NCBI GenBank assembly: GCA_014238285.1
Contig: JABABK010000003.1
Span: forward strand, 62,001-126,000
Origin: Hellea sp.
GTDB lineage: Bacteria > Pseudomonadota > Alphaproteobacteria > Caulobacterales > Maricaulaceae
Direction: 5' to 3'
DNA length: 64,000 bases
Every line of letters begins with the position of its first letter. Position 1 is the stretch's first letter. Shown piece by piece: positions 35,843 to 44,709 of this stretch. Position numbers and translations under genes: made by a program. A model generated the notes under the pieces. The model was not told the DNA's origin. It ran no database searches and saw nothing but the letters and a program-made list of their open reading frames with translations.

Positions 35843-37263
35843 TCTGCCGCCTGTAGCTGTTCGCGCTCAAGGCTCATCAAATATTTATGCATGTGCTCTG
35901 CCGCTTCTCGCCCTTCTCGGATGGCCCAAACCACAAGGGAGGCGCCGCGCACTATATCACCAGCCGCGTAGACGCCGGGAAGATTGGTTTCAAAGGTCAC
36001 AGGAATAACCCGTAATGTACCCCAGCGCGTGGTAGTGAGTTCCGGTGTTAAGTCCTTCATGTTTTCAGGACTAAACCCGAGGGCTTTAATGACGAGATCC
36101 GCTTTGACGTTAAAATCTGCGCCTTTAATGGCCTCAACACTTTCACGTCCTGAGGCGTCTTTAAGACCAAGGCGCATCTTGTCCGCTTGCACGGCAATCA
36201 CGTCACCATCTTCAAGGACAATAGATTTTGGAGAGGCGAGCCATTTAAACTCGACGCCTTCTTCTTTGGCATTTTGTGTTTCGCGGGCAGAGCCGGGCAT
36301 ATTAGTTTCGTCGCGCCGATAAAGGCAGGCAACAGATTTAGCGCCTTGGCGAATAGCCGTACGGACGCAGTCCATGGCCGTATCACCGCCGCCAATGACT
36401 ACGACGTCTTTGCCTTCAGCTGTCTCGCCGCCGATTTTATCGCCGAGGCCGCGTTTGTTGCTATCAATAAGGAATGATAGGGCAGGGCGCACATTGCTCG
36501 CATCTGCGCCGGGGCAATCGAGATCGCGGGCTTTGTAGACGCCTGTAGAGATCAAGACAGCGTGATGCTTTTCGCGGAGTTTATCAAAACTGATATCAAG
36601 GCCAACGTCGATGCCGAGTTCAAATTTCACCCCGCCATCGATAAGACGCTGCGTGCGCCGTTCGACAATGGATTTTTCCAGTTTGAAATTTGGGATGCCG
36701 TAAATCAAAAGCCCGCCGGGACGATCCGCGCGTTCATAGACGGTCACTTGCCAGCCTTGTTCGCGCAGCTGCTCGGCGGCAGCAAGACCAGCTGGTCCTG
36801 ATCCGATAATGCCAACGGATAATTCCCGTTCTATGCGCGGGGCGAGAGGCTCTATCCAGCCCTCTTGCCAGGCTGTGTCCGTTAGGAAGCGCTCAACGGA
36901 GCCGATGGTCACGGTCCCGTGGCCGGATTGCTCGATGACGCAGGAGCCTTCACAGAGGCGGTCTTGCGGGCAGATACGGCCGCAAATTTCGGGCATGGAA
37001 TTGGTTTCGGCAGAAACGGCGTAGGCTTCTTTGATACGGCCTTCAGCGGTGAGGCGGAGCCAGTCTGGGATGTTGTTTTGGAGCGGGCAATGATTTTGGC
37101 AAAACGGCACGCCGCATTGCGAGCAGCGCGAGGCCTGTTCCTTGGCCTTGGCATCGATATAATCGCCGTAAACCTCCAAGAAATCGCCTTTGCGCTCATT
37201 AGCGGCGCGTTTGCCGGGCATTTGGCGGTCGGTCTCGACAAATTTTAACATGCGCTCGGGCAT
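35839..37263 (-). CDS. gltD: Glutamate synthase small subunit
   Basis: 474 residues from the ATG at 37263, which has GGAG six bases upstream; longer in-frame starts exist. GltD carries NADPH oxidation and passes electrons to GltB. N-terminal [4Fe-4S] cysteines are in CSQCGVPFCQNHCP and ICGRICPQDRLCEGSC; the FAD-binding Rossmann motif is GIIGSGPAGLAAAEQL with EraDRPGGLL-like sequence, and the NADPH site is VVVIGGGDTAMDC. C-terminal GVYAAGDIVRGASLVVWAI completes the FAD fold. First gene of the four-gene operon with two GFA genes and gltB. Confidence 0.93.
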   Translation of the reverse strand: MPERMLKFVETDRQMPGKRAANERKGDFLEVYGDYIDAKAKEQASRCSQCGVPFCQNHCPLQNNIPDWLRLTAEGRIKEAYAVSAETNSMPEICGRICPQDRLCEGSCVIEQSGHGTVTIGSVERFLTDTAWQEGWIEPLAPRIERELSVGIIGSGPAGLAAAEQLREQGWQVTVYERADRPGGLLIYGIPNFKLEKSIVERRTQRLIDGGVKFELGIDVGLDISFDKLREKHHAVLISTGVYKARDLDCPGADASNVRPALSFLIDSNKRGLGDKIGGETAEGKDVVVIGGGDTAMDCVRTAIRQGAKSVACLYRRDETNMPGSARETQNAKEEGVEFKWLASPKSIVLEDGDVIAVQADKMRLGLKDASGRESVEAIKGADFNVKADLVIKALGFSPENMKDLTPELTTTRWGTLRVIPVTFETNLPGVYAAGDIVRGASLVVWAIREGREAAEHMHKYLMSLEREQLQAAE

Positions 37264-37710
37264 GTGCAGCTCCATTAAGGTCAATCGGGAAAGGGATTTC
37301 GCCCGATTGACCTTATAGCAGGGGATCGAATTTGCCGTCAAAAGGCATAAAGTACCTGTTATGAGAAGGTTATTGAAAATTTTTGCTTAAAAACCGTAAT
37401 TTGCCCTTTAACGACTAGGTAAGATTTGAGCTTTTGAGGATTATTATAGCGAGTTACTGGCAATAGGAAATATTTAGCCTGCGACAAAATGTCAAACATT
37501 GTTACAAAATAATTCTATGAACATTATAACTTATTGAAAATTAAATGTTTATGGTTGCATAATTGAATTATTTCAATGCGACAATCTGTCAAGCGCGTCA
37601 AAATGTACAGATTGAAACACAGTCTGACTGCCATTTTTCGCTGACATTTGGCTGGCGGCAACCTACAGAATGCTAACGCTCTAGTAACGCCTGCGGCCTA
37701 GATAAATGAC
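37264..37710. other. 447-base AT-rich intergenic region between gltD and uppP
   Basis: The two flanking genes diverge, so this must hold both promoters and 5' leaders. It is AT-rich with several near-palindromic stretches (for example around 37490-37560) but no open frame, hairpin with T-tract or recognised operator could be identified. Confidence 0.5.
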
Positions 37711-38517
37711 ATGTCGATATACTATTTGATTCTTTTGGCCATTATTCAGGGTCTGACCGAGTTTTTGCCGGTTTCAAGCTCGGCGCATTTAATTTTGCCA
37801 GCTCAGATTTTGGGATGGGAGGATCAGGGGCCGTTAATTGACGTTATGGCGCATTTTGGGTCGCTTTTTGCCGTTTTGATTTACTTCTGGAAAGACGTGG
37901 TCAGCATGGTTTCCGGGTTTTTTGATCTTCTGCGGCGGCGTCTCAATAAAAACTCCGCTCTAGCGCTTAATCTAATACTCGCAACGCCGCCCGCTCTATT
38001 AATGGGGTATTTCCTAACGAGCGGCGGTTGGGACACTGCGATGCGGCGGCCCGACGTGATCGCGGCTACATCTATCATATTTGGATTATTGCTGTGGTGG
38101 GCGGATGTTAAATTTGCGCGGACAAAAACGACAGAAGATCTGACATGGAAAGGCGCCATTGGCCTTGGCCTCGCGCAATCCATCGCGCTTATCCCGGGAA
38201 CGTCCAGATCAGGCATCACAATGACAGCGGCGCGAATGATGGATATGACCCGGGTAGAGGCGGCTAGGTTCTCTATGTTGATGAGCCTGCCTATCATCGG
38301 CGCAGGCGGTCTATATTCGCTTTATAAATTATCAGGTGCTGAGACTGGTGCAAATGTTAATCTCATGACAGGGGTGATAGTGGCCGCGCTTTCATTTATC
38401 TCAGCCTATATCGCGATTTCGTTTTTCATGAAATTGATTAGCCGGATCGGTATGTTTCCCTTCATGGTTTATAGGGTTTTACTTGGCCTAGCGATCATTC
38501 TATGGTTGATCTTCTAA
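37711..38517 (+). CDS. uppP: Undecaprenyl-diphosphatase UppP (BacA)
   Basis: 268 residues, about eight membrane helices. The two catalytic motifs are intact: LTEFLPVSSSAHL near the N-terminus (Glu/Ser/His) and PGTSRSGITM in the middle. The enzyme dephosphorylates undecaprenyl diphosphate so the lipid carrier for peptidoglycan can be reused, with the active site at the periplasmic face. The stop is one base before the start of a serine hydrolase gene, so both are in one transcript. Confidence 0.95.
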   Translation: MSIYYLILLAIIQGLTEFLPVSSSAHLILPAQILGWEDQGPLIDVMAHFGSLFAVLIYFWKDVVSMVSGFFDLLRRRLNKNSALALNLILATPPALLMGYFLTSGGWDTAMRRPDVIAATSIIFGLLLWWADVKFARTKTTEDLTWKGAIGLGLAQSIALIPGTSRSGITMTAARMMDMTRVEAARFSMLMSLPIIGAGGLYSLYKLSGAETGANVNLMTGVIVAALSFISAYIAISFFMKLISRIGMFPFMVYRVLLGLAIILWLIF

Positions 38518-38518
38518 T

Positions 38519-39700
38519 ATGCGCCGCAAATTCTATATCACGCTCCTGTTAGCAGTATTGCTTTGCGAGCCTGCCGCCTTTGCTAAAGATATAAATATCC
38601 AGGAAGTTGATCGCCGCATCAAAGAGCTGATGCAGCGCCCGCAAATGTCTGGCCTTGCCATTGCGATTGTTCAAGACGGCGAGATCATTTTTTCCAAAGG
38701 ATACGGCGTCACCGAAAGGGGTAATAAAAGCGCCGTCACGGACGACACAGTTTTTCGCTGGGCGTCCTTGTCAAAATCAGTAGCCGCAGCGACTGTTCTG
38801 CAATTATCCGAAGACGGGAAGATCGCGCTGCAAGCTCCGATTCAAGATTATGCGCCATCCCTCAAACTGCCGGAGTCAAAATTCATCGTCACGGTCGAAG
38901 ATGTCTTGTCTCACCGGACGGGCATCATGAATAACGCCTATGACAATCTGATCGAAGGCGGCCGCCCGGCCAAGCTCGTCAGAGGCGCACTAGAGCATAC
39001 TGAGCGCTTATGTGAGCCGGGCGCGTGCCATTCATATCAAAATGTTGCCTTTGACGCCACTGCTGAAGCTGCCGAGACCGTGACCGGCCTTCCTTATAAA
39101 TCCATAGTCTCTGAGGCGTTGTTTGCGCCTTTGAAAATGGAGACGGCGAGTCTGACTTTGGCAGGGCTGGAACAATCCGCCCACTGGGCCAAGCCCCATA
39201 ACAGCCGGGGTCAATTGATCGGCAAGGTCAAACCAACTTATTACCGCTTACCGGGCGCAGCGGGCGTCAATTCATCGGTGAATGATTTGGCGCGCTGGAT
39301 GATAGCGCAAATGGGCGACAATCCGGCCTTCAGCGAATTTGTAAGGGTCTCCATGCACACGCCGCGTATGGAAACGCCTTATGAGAACCGTAAAATGCGC
39401 GCCTATTATTCGTCCCTGAAAAACTCGCGTTATGGACTGGGCTGGCGAATTTATGACTATAGCGATCATGAAGTTATTGGACATCGCGGCGCTGTTGAGG
39501 GTTATCGATCTAATGTTCTGTTTGATCCCGAGCTTAAAACAGGGGTCGCGCTTTTATGGAATAGCAATCAATCCAGGCCCAATGGATTGGCGCTCGAGGT
39601 TATGGATCAAGTTTACGGTTATCCCAAACAGGACTGGATGCGCCTTGGCGGCCGGCAATTACAAGTGCTTAAACCAGCGCTGTCGGGTTCGGGTGGGTAG
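38519..39700 (+). CDS. Serine-hydrolase of the beta-lactamase class C/penicillin-binding-like family
   Basis: 393 residues with a signal peptide (about 1-22, ending FAKD). Active-site motifs of the class C/DD-peptidase fold are present: Ser83-x-x-Lys86 (SLSK), Tyr-x-Asn (YQN, about residue 163) and H-x-G (HRG, about 323). Members include AmpC, esterases and D-peptidases; nothing points to true beta-lactamase activity. It directly follows uppP, a peptidoglycan carrier-recycling enzyme, with 1 base between, hinting at a cell-wall role. Confidence 0.85.
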   Translation: MRRKFYITLLLAVLLCEPAAFAKDINIQEVDRRIKELMQRPQMSGLAIAIVQDGEIIFSKGYGVTERGNKSAVTDDTVFRWASLSKSVAAATVLQLSEDGKIALQAPIQDYAPSLKLPESKFIVTVEDVLSHRTGIMNNAYDNLIEGGRPAKLVRGALEHTERLCEPGACHSYQNVAFDATAEAAETVTGLPYKSIVSEALFAPLKMETASLTLAGLEQSAHWAKPHNSRGQLIGKVKPTYYRLPGAAGVNSSVNDLARWMIAQMGDNPAFSEFVRVSMHTPRMETPYENRKMRAYYSSLKNSRYGLGWRIYDYSDHEVIGHRGAVEGYRSNVLFDPELKTGVALLWNSNQSRPNGLALEVMDQVYGYPKQDWMRLGGRQLQVLKPALSGSGG

Positions 39701-39745
39701 AGACGGGACTGGCTTTGTATGTCGGTGAGGTTTGCTTTGGGGGTT

Positions 39746-41491
39746 TCAACCAAGACTCTTCGCGACCGCCGCGAAAACGGAATCTGGATTTTGGTAAAGT
39801 AGGAGGTGACCCGTACCGGGAATGATTTCAAGTTCCAGTGACGGGTGGTCTTTGATATAAGCCTGTATGAGCTCAGGCGGATAGCTTATATTGTGCTCAG
39901 CCACTAACAGCTTTACTGGGCAGGATGTTTGATCCAGCAGATATTGCCAATTTGCCGTAATTAGAGTCAGTTCATGGGTGAAGCTATCATAGCCTTGGCG
40001 CACAGTGGTTTTAAAGGCGCGTCGAAAGCCTGATTTTATTTCTTCGTCTTTGACTGTTTCCAAATCAATCGAACTGTCTTTAAAAAATAAATTCATAAAT
40101 TCTTGGTCATAACCCGCATCAATTTTTACCATGGTTGCATGAAGGATCATTCGACCTACTTTGGGAGAATGCCGCGTTAAAAACTGCGCGAAACGCTCGG
40201 ACTTTTGCAGGAACTTTACATGAGGCCCTTTAGTGGTGGGGACAATTCCATTGACGCTAACAATATTTGAAATTCGATCTGGCGAATTAGCGGCGACGCC
40301 ATAGCCATACATGGCTGAAGTGATATGACTTATGAGAGGGCACGTTGTAATATCCAATTCGTCTAAGAGAGCCTCAATATCATTGGCGTAGTTTTTAAAA
40401 GAGTCTACCTTGTTGTCTGGATCGCTACTGTGATCTGGACCGCTATTAGAAAAATTCGGACGCCAGACCATAATAAGTTTGAGGTTCGATTTTCTCAATG
40501 CCTCAAACATTTTTTTTGTAACCGTATTGCCACCAATAAGAGCGGGGAAAAATAAAACGGGGCGAGCTGATTTACCTCCCACGATCTCATATTCTATTAT
40601 ACGTCCGTGAGGCCGCAGCAGGACGTGTTTTGAGCGAAGAGGTTCATCTAGGGCGTTATAATTTACCTTGGTTTCATGCCCGCTTATCGCAAATTTTGAA
40701 AAACCAGAATAAAGGCAGACTAATTCTGTTTGGGAGTGCAGGTTGAGCTTTCTAAGTAGGCTCTTGGTCTGCTGACGGATCGTTCCAATGGAACGACCTC
40801 TTTTTTCGGCAAGATCATTTAGGGATATTCCGGCAATTATGGCCTTTGTAATTTCAAGCTCTACAGGGGTTAAGTCAAAAAGTTCTTGAAATTGTTTTGA
40901 AATTGAATTGGACCATCCAACATGGATGGCAGAAATTTGGGCCATGACTTGCCCGTCTGAAATCAGTTCTTTTGTTAACGCAAAATTTATGATCCCTTCT
41001 TCATTCGCGGATAAAAGGCCGAAAATGCTCACTATTTTACCGATATCGTATTTTTCCAAATTACTCAGATATTGCAGGAGCTTTTGTGTTTTTCCGTTTT
41101 CAAAGGAACTCGGGGCGATTTTAGATCCTATCACAAATCCCATTTCGTGAACGGCGGCTTGATTGGCGTGATAAATACGGCCATTTGAGTCAATAAGCGC
41201 TATCGGGCGAATGTCTTGATCAATCATTTTCAAGGCCGTGCCAGCAAAATCTGTCCGGCGGCCTTGTTGTTCCATAAGGCGTTGGGCATTTTCAAAATGA
41301 AGCTCTAAAGGCTCGAAAGCTTTTTCTAAAATTTGGTTTTTGATTTTGGAATCTTGAGAGCCTTCGGTTTGGGATGCTAATATTTTCTCATATTTGTCAT
41401 TAACCGCCCCGTACATTTCATGATAACGATGTTGTCCGACAACCATGGCATAGGCCAGTTTTACGATATTCGCATCTGAGGTTTCGGTCAT
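39746..41491 (-). CDS. LuxR-type regulator fused to an alpha/beta-hydrolase-like domain
   Basis: 581 residues in three parts. Residues ~60-200 are PAS-like (QDIRPIALIDSNGRIYHAN). Residues ~204-262 are a LuxR helix-turn-helix (DLTPVELEITKAIIAG ... IGTIRQQTKSLLRKL). Residues ~300-581 are an alpha/beta hydrolase fold (PVLFFPALIGG, RISNIVSVNG, GTGHLLLY). The expected G-x-S-x-G nucleophile elbow reads LISHITSAMYG, with no Ser at the usual place, while the final His (GTGH) remains, so the domain may bind a ligand and not cleave it. It may control the adjacent symporter gene 79 bases away. Cytoplasmic; no signal peptide. Confidence 0.75.
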   Translation of the reverse strand: MTETSDANIVKLAYAMVVGQHRYHEMYGAVNDKYEKILASQTEGSQDSKIKNQILEKAFEPLELHFENAQRLMEQQGRRTDFAGTALKMIDQDIRPIALIDSNGRIYHANQAAVHEMGFVIGSKIAPSSFENGKTQKLLQYLSNLEKYDIGKIVSIFGLLSANEEGIINFALTKELISDGQVMAQISAIHVGWSNSISKQFQELFDLTPVELEITKAIIAGISLNDLAEKRGRSIGTIRQQTKSLLRKLNLHSQTELVCLYSGFSKFAISGHETKVNYNALDEPLRSKHVLLRPHGRIIEYEIVGGKSARPVLFFPALIGGNTVTKKMFEALRKSNLKLIMVWRPNFSNSGPDHSSDPDNKVDSFKNYANDIEALLDELDITTCPLISHITSAMYGYGVAANSPDRISNIVSVNGIVPTTKGPHVKFLQKSERFAQFLTRHSPKVGRMILHATMVKIDAGYDQEFMNLFFKDSSIDLETVKDEEIKSGFRRAFKTTVRQGYDSFTHELTLITANWQYLLDQTSCPVKLLVAEHNISYPPELIQAYIKDHPSLELEIIPGTGHLLLYQNPDSVFAAVAKSLG

Positions 41492-41570
41492 GTCTTACAT
41501 TCATTTGGCGTTAGGTCTTATAACCCCAACTTGATTTAGTGTAATCTACCATTTGGTATAAGGGTGGACT

Positions 41571-42917
41571 TTAAACGCGCAAACGCTTCCGTGTCAGTAC
41601 GCTAACTAGTCTTTTATGAAGGGCTGCATCAATGATGTAGAATTTCATGACCAATAATCCGCAGATTGACCCCAGAAGCGGGATAAGCGTAATTATCATA
41701 TGAAAGCCTCTTAAGGTTTGCTCGGATTGAACGACGTTGGGCTGATATCCGATGTTTTCCATAGTAAACCCAATCGTGATGGCGGCTAAAGCGGCTCCAA
41801 GCTTAAAAGATAATATGCCAGCGCCGTACACAAGGCTCTCCGCTCTGATGCCGGTTAAAAACTCGCCAATTTCAATGGTGTCGGGGAGCATTGACCAAAA
41901 TGCAATCGGTAAGGCGGCCGTACCGCAGGCGATGAAGGCGATCAATATGAGAACAATTTTCGGATCGTTGCCTGAATAACTAAAAAATAAAACATTCCCG
42001 ATAATGGTGATTCCAAACCCCATTAGGCTAGCATTTCTTTTTGAAGTTTTGTGGCCTATCCGGGCCCACACTGGCGTTAAAATTAAAATGACAGCGGCAA
42101 TTATCGCAAATGCTAAACCTGCTAAGGTCTCAGAGCCTAGATTGTACTTGAAGTAATAAACTAAGGTTTTGGAATTAACGGCAGCCGTAAAACTTATGAT
42201 TGTTGAGGTGATGATAATGACATGAAATGGGCGGTTCTTGACCATAAAATTGGCAAGCTGTTTAAGGGTATCGCGCGATTGAGAGCGGACTTGTTTCATG
42301 CCCTTTGTGCCTCGATGGCAAAAATATAAAGCGACACTGCCGAAGGTTGTATATATTAAGCTTAGTTTGAAGAAGCCTACTCCGTGCGAGCCTTCCCCTA
42401 GAAAGTTTGACAAAGGCAAAAACGTTAAAGCAACAATAATAGCTGCGATAACGCCGAATATTATCCGCCAATTTGAAAGCTGTGTTCGTGTATGGGAATC
42501 CTCTGACAGGCTCGTCATGGCGCCGTATGGGATGCAAACTAGTGTGTAGGCGGTTCGAAATATTAAATGGGTGATGAGCGCAAAATATATAATCCCGGCG
42601 CCCGACAAACCTAAAAGTGATTGGGAAAATATGGCAATAAATGACAGGCCAATAGGGAAAATGCCGATTAATATCCATTTTCTGTATTCAGAATAGGGAC
42701 CGCTAAACCGAGTGAAGCAATATCCGATTGCCAGATCTGTAATGGCATCCCAAATAAGAGCGATCGTGAAAATGAGGCCAGCGGCAACGGGCGATATTCC
42801 GAGCGTGTCCGTGTAGTAAATTAACAAAAACAATGTGATAGAATGCCAAAATATATCGGTTCCGAATGAGCCGAGTCCGTAAGAGACATTTTGCTTTTTG
42901 GTTAATAGAATTGGCAT
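41571..42917 (-). CDS. GPH-family cation symporter (MFS, MelB/glycoside-pentoside-hexuronide type)
   Basis: 448 residues, 12 predicted helices. The GPH signature region is visible in helix 2 (ALIWDAITDLAIGYCFTR), where the Asp pair binds the coupling cation, and after helix 4-5 (AYTLVCIPYGAMTSLSED). Such carriers import sugars or glycosides with H+ or Na+. It is 79 bases upstream of the LuxR-hydrolase fusion on the same strand and may form one unit with it. Confidence 0.85.
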   Translation of the reverse strand: MPILLTKKQNVSYGLGSFGTDIFWHSITLFLLIYYTDTLGISPVAAGLIFTIALIWDAITDLAIGYCFTRFSGPYSEYRKWILIGIFPIGLSFIAIFSQSLLGLSGAGIIYFALITHLIFRTAYTLVCIPYGAMTSLSEDSHTRTQLSNWRIIFGVIAAIIVALTFLPLSNFLGEGSHGVGFFKLSLIYTTFGSVALYFCHRGTKGMKQVRSQSRDTLKQLANFMVKNRPFHVIIITSTIISFTAAVNSKTLVYYFKYNLGSETLAGLAFAIIAAVILILTPVWARIGHKTSKRNASLMGFGITIIGNVLFFSYSGNDPKIVLILIAFIACGTAALPIAFWSMLPDTIEIGEFLTGIRAESLVYGAGILSFKLGAALAAITIGFTMENIGYQPNVVQSEQTLRGFHMIITLIPLLGSICGLLVMKFYIIDAALHKRLVSVLTRKRLRV

Positions 42918-43096
42918 TTAGACATTTGGGTTGGCGGTGGTTTCACCGGTAATCTAGTGGCATTCACGCATTAATCTAGGCGCTTTGTACCATATGGGAT
43001 ATTTTCTTTCTTGTTTTCCTATGTCTTTAGTTTCCATGTCGCCAATTCGGGGAAGAATTCGCACGTTTACATTGGAACACAGACGTCATTACAATC

Positions 43097-43936
43097 ATGG
43101 AGATCATTTTGAAACATCTATCAATCATTAAAATAGGGACCGTTTTAGGTCTTACGCTGGCTATGGCTATCCCGGCACACGCCCAGTTTGGAAATTTGAA
43201 AAAGGCCATTAAAAAAGAAGCTGTCAAGCAAGCCGTGCAAGAAGTTGAGAAGGAAATCCAAAAATCATCAACACCTGCTCCGGCAACACCTGTCCCAACC
43301 TCAACCACGGCGACCACAGTTAGTCATAGTCCTCAGATGTCCGGCGCGCCGGCGGCTAACCTTCGGGCCTTGACAACATGTGCGAGCTTAAAGCCGTCAA
43401 ATATTGTTATTGGCAAGCTCGGGGATTATACGTTTCAACAAGGTATGAGTTCTGAAAGTCGTTCAGGCTTGATCGGTCGCCGCTCGGCTCAGCTTTCTGA
43501 TGGATGTATTTTACCGTCACTTAATCCGCGTGAAGTCGTTTATATGGAAGTTGATAGCAGTGCTATGCGGGCCATGGGCAGCTCTAATGATTGGGAAATG
43601 CAGTGTGTCAGATCTGCCAATCCAAGCGCGGGCGTTGTTGGCGCAACGCAGGGGTTTTCTGAATACCCCCATAATGTCAATTTTCTAAGCGGTAAGGCCA
43701 TGATGCTTCATTGCGGTAATTCTGAAGGCGTAACTGAATGCGCCACCGGCAGTAATAGTAGTCGTAGCGGTGCTTGGAAAAAGAAGGTCGATAGTCGCAG
43801 CGCAACTATGCTCAGCTTCTACGCGACGCCAAGTACTTTAGCGCCAGCTGGCGGAGAAAAGCTGTATTGCCAGTATTACAATAAAACATCTGGATCCAGC
43901 TTGTTTGCATTTGAATATCTTAGAACGCAAAATTAG
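43097..43936 (+). CDS. Secreted protein of unknown function
   Basis: 279 residues. A Sec signal peptide (cleavage near AHA-QFG) is followed by a basic helical segment (LKKAIKKEAVKQAVQEVEKE), a Pro/Thr/Ala linker and a ~180-residue domain with about seven cysteines in disulfide-like spacing (CASL, DGCIL, MQCVRS, LHCGN, TECATG, YCQYY). No family recognised. The start is uncertain: the ATG at 43097 has no upstream ribosome site, while a TTG 12 bases on (M-K-H-L start) has GGAG six bases before it and gives a more typical signal peptide. A strong terminator follows the gene. Confidence 0.6.
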   Translation: MEIILKHLSIIKIGTVLGLTLAMAIPAHAQFGNLKKAIKKEAVKQAVQEVEKEIQKSSTPAPATPVPTSTTATTVSHSPQMSGAPAANLRALTTCASLKPSNIVIGKLGDYTFQQGMSSESRSGLIGRRSAQLSDGCILPSLNPREVVYMEVDSSAMRAMGSSNDWEMQCVRSANPSAGVVGATQGFSEYPHNVNFLSGKAMMLHCGNSEGVTECATGSNSSRSGAWKKKVDSRSATMLSFYATPSTLAPAGGEKLYCQYYNKTSGSSLFAFEYLRTQN

Positions 43937-44001
43937 GGCAGCCACAAACCTCAGCAATCAAAGAGATTCTGTTTTTGTTTAAGCTGCTTTAAGGGGCGTT
44001 T

Positions 44002-44034
44002 GGGTCGTGCTGCTCCGTTGCACGGCCCATTTTT
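44002..44034 (+). terminator. Intrinsic terminator after the secreted unknown gene
   Basis: Nine-base-pair GC-rich stem (44002-44010 with 44020-44028, one G:T pair) and 9-base loop, followed by ATTTTT, located between two convergent genes. Confidence 0.75.
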
Positions 44035-44042
44035 CTGCGGTG

Positions 44043-44558
44043 TTATAAACTCCCGCCGAAGAAATCGAATTTGCCGATCGGGACGCCGTTATGGCGCAAT
44101 ATGTTATAGGCGGTAGCGCTGTGAAACATCACATTGGGCAGGGTGAATTTTGAGAAATAGGCCAGTCCCGTAAAGTCTACATCCATAGGGCCGAGCTTGA
44201 TTGTAAACTCACGCTCTTCTTTGCCGTCGAGATCAGATTTTGAAAATCCGTCAATTTCTTTGCGGGTTTTTTCAATAAGGGCATAAAGATCAGCAAAGGT
44301 TTTTTCATCTTCTTCAAACACAGGCGGCTCTGTACCCACAATTCTGTGCGGGCAATTTTTTGCTAGTGAGGCCAAGGTTTGAATTTGTTTCGTGAGACTA
44401 TACATGTCGGGTGCAAGGCGGGCATTGAGGAAAATTTCAGGCTCGATGCCGCGCTCGGTTGCGTTAGCTTCGCCCTTTTTTAAGATGTGTTCGACATTGC
44501 CCATGAGGCGATCAAGTGTCGGAACGCAGGTTTCATACATTGAAAAAGAATATGTCAT
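44043..44558 (-). CDS. DUF1993 family protein
   Basis: 171 residues, helical, with the DUF1993 core: MYETCVPTLDRLMGN at the start, AEANATER-like middle (EANATERGIEPEIF), and a C-terminal FHSATAYNILRHNGVPIGK. The family is widespread, related to the DinB/YfiT four-helix fold, with no known reaction. No signal peptide. Convergent with the secreted-protein gene. Confidence 0.85.
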   Translation of the reverse strand: MTYSFSMYETCVPTLDRLMGNVEHILKKGEANATERGIEPEIFLNARLAPDMYSLTKQIQTLASLAKNCPHRIVGTEPPVFEEDEKTFADLYALIEKTRKEIDGFSKSDLDGKEEREFTIKLGPMDVDFTGLAYFSKFTLPNVMFHSATAYNILRHNGVPIGKFDFFGGSL

Positions 44559-44669
44559 GTCGGGAGCCTTTTAAGTTGTTATGATTTATGTGTGACGTAG
44601 CGGGTATTGCGGTAAAAAGAAATAATCTACTCGCATAGGATCGCCATGCATGAATGAATGCGGGTATAA

Positions 44670-44687
44670 AAGGAGGGCGCCCTCCTT
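44670..44687 (-). terminator. Perfect 18-base palindrome after the methyltransferase gene
   Basis: AAGGAGGGC-GCCCTCCTT followed on the minus strand by TTTTA, 22 bases after the methyltransferase stop, making a likely terminator. Confidence 0.65.
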
Positions 44688-44709
44688 AAACTGCGTCTTG
44701 AGAGAGCCT

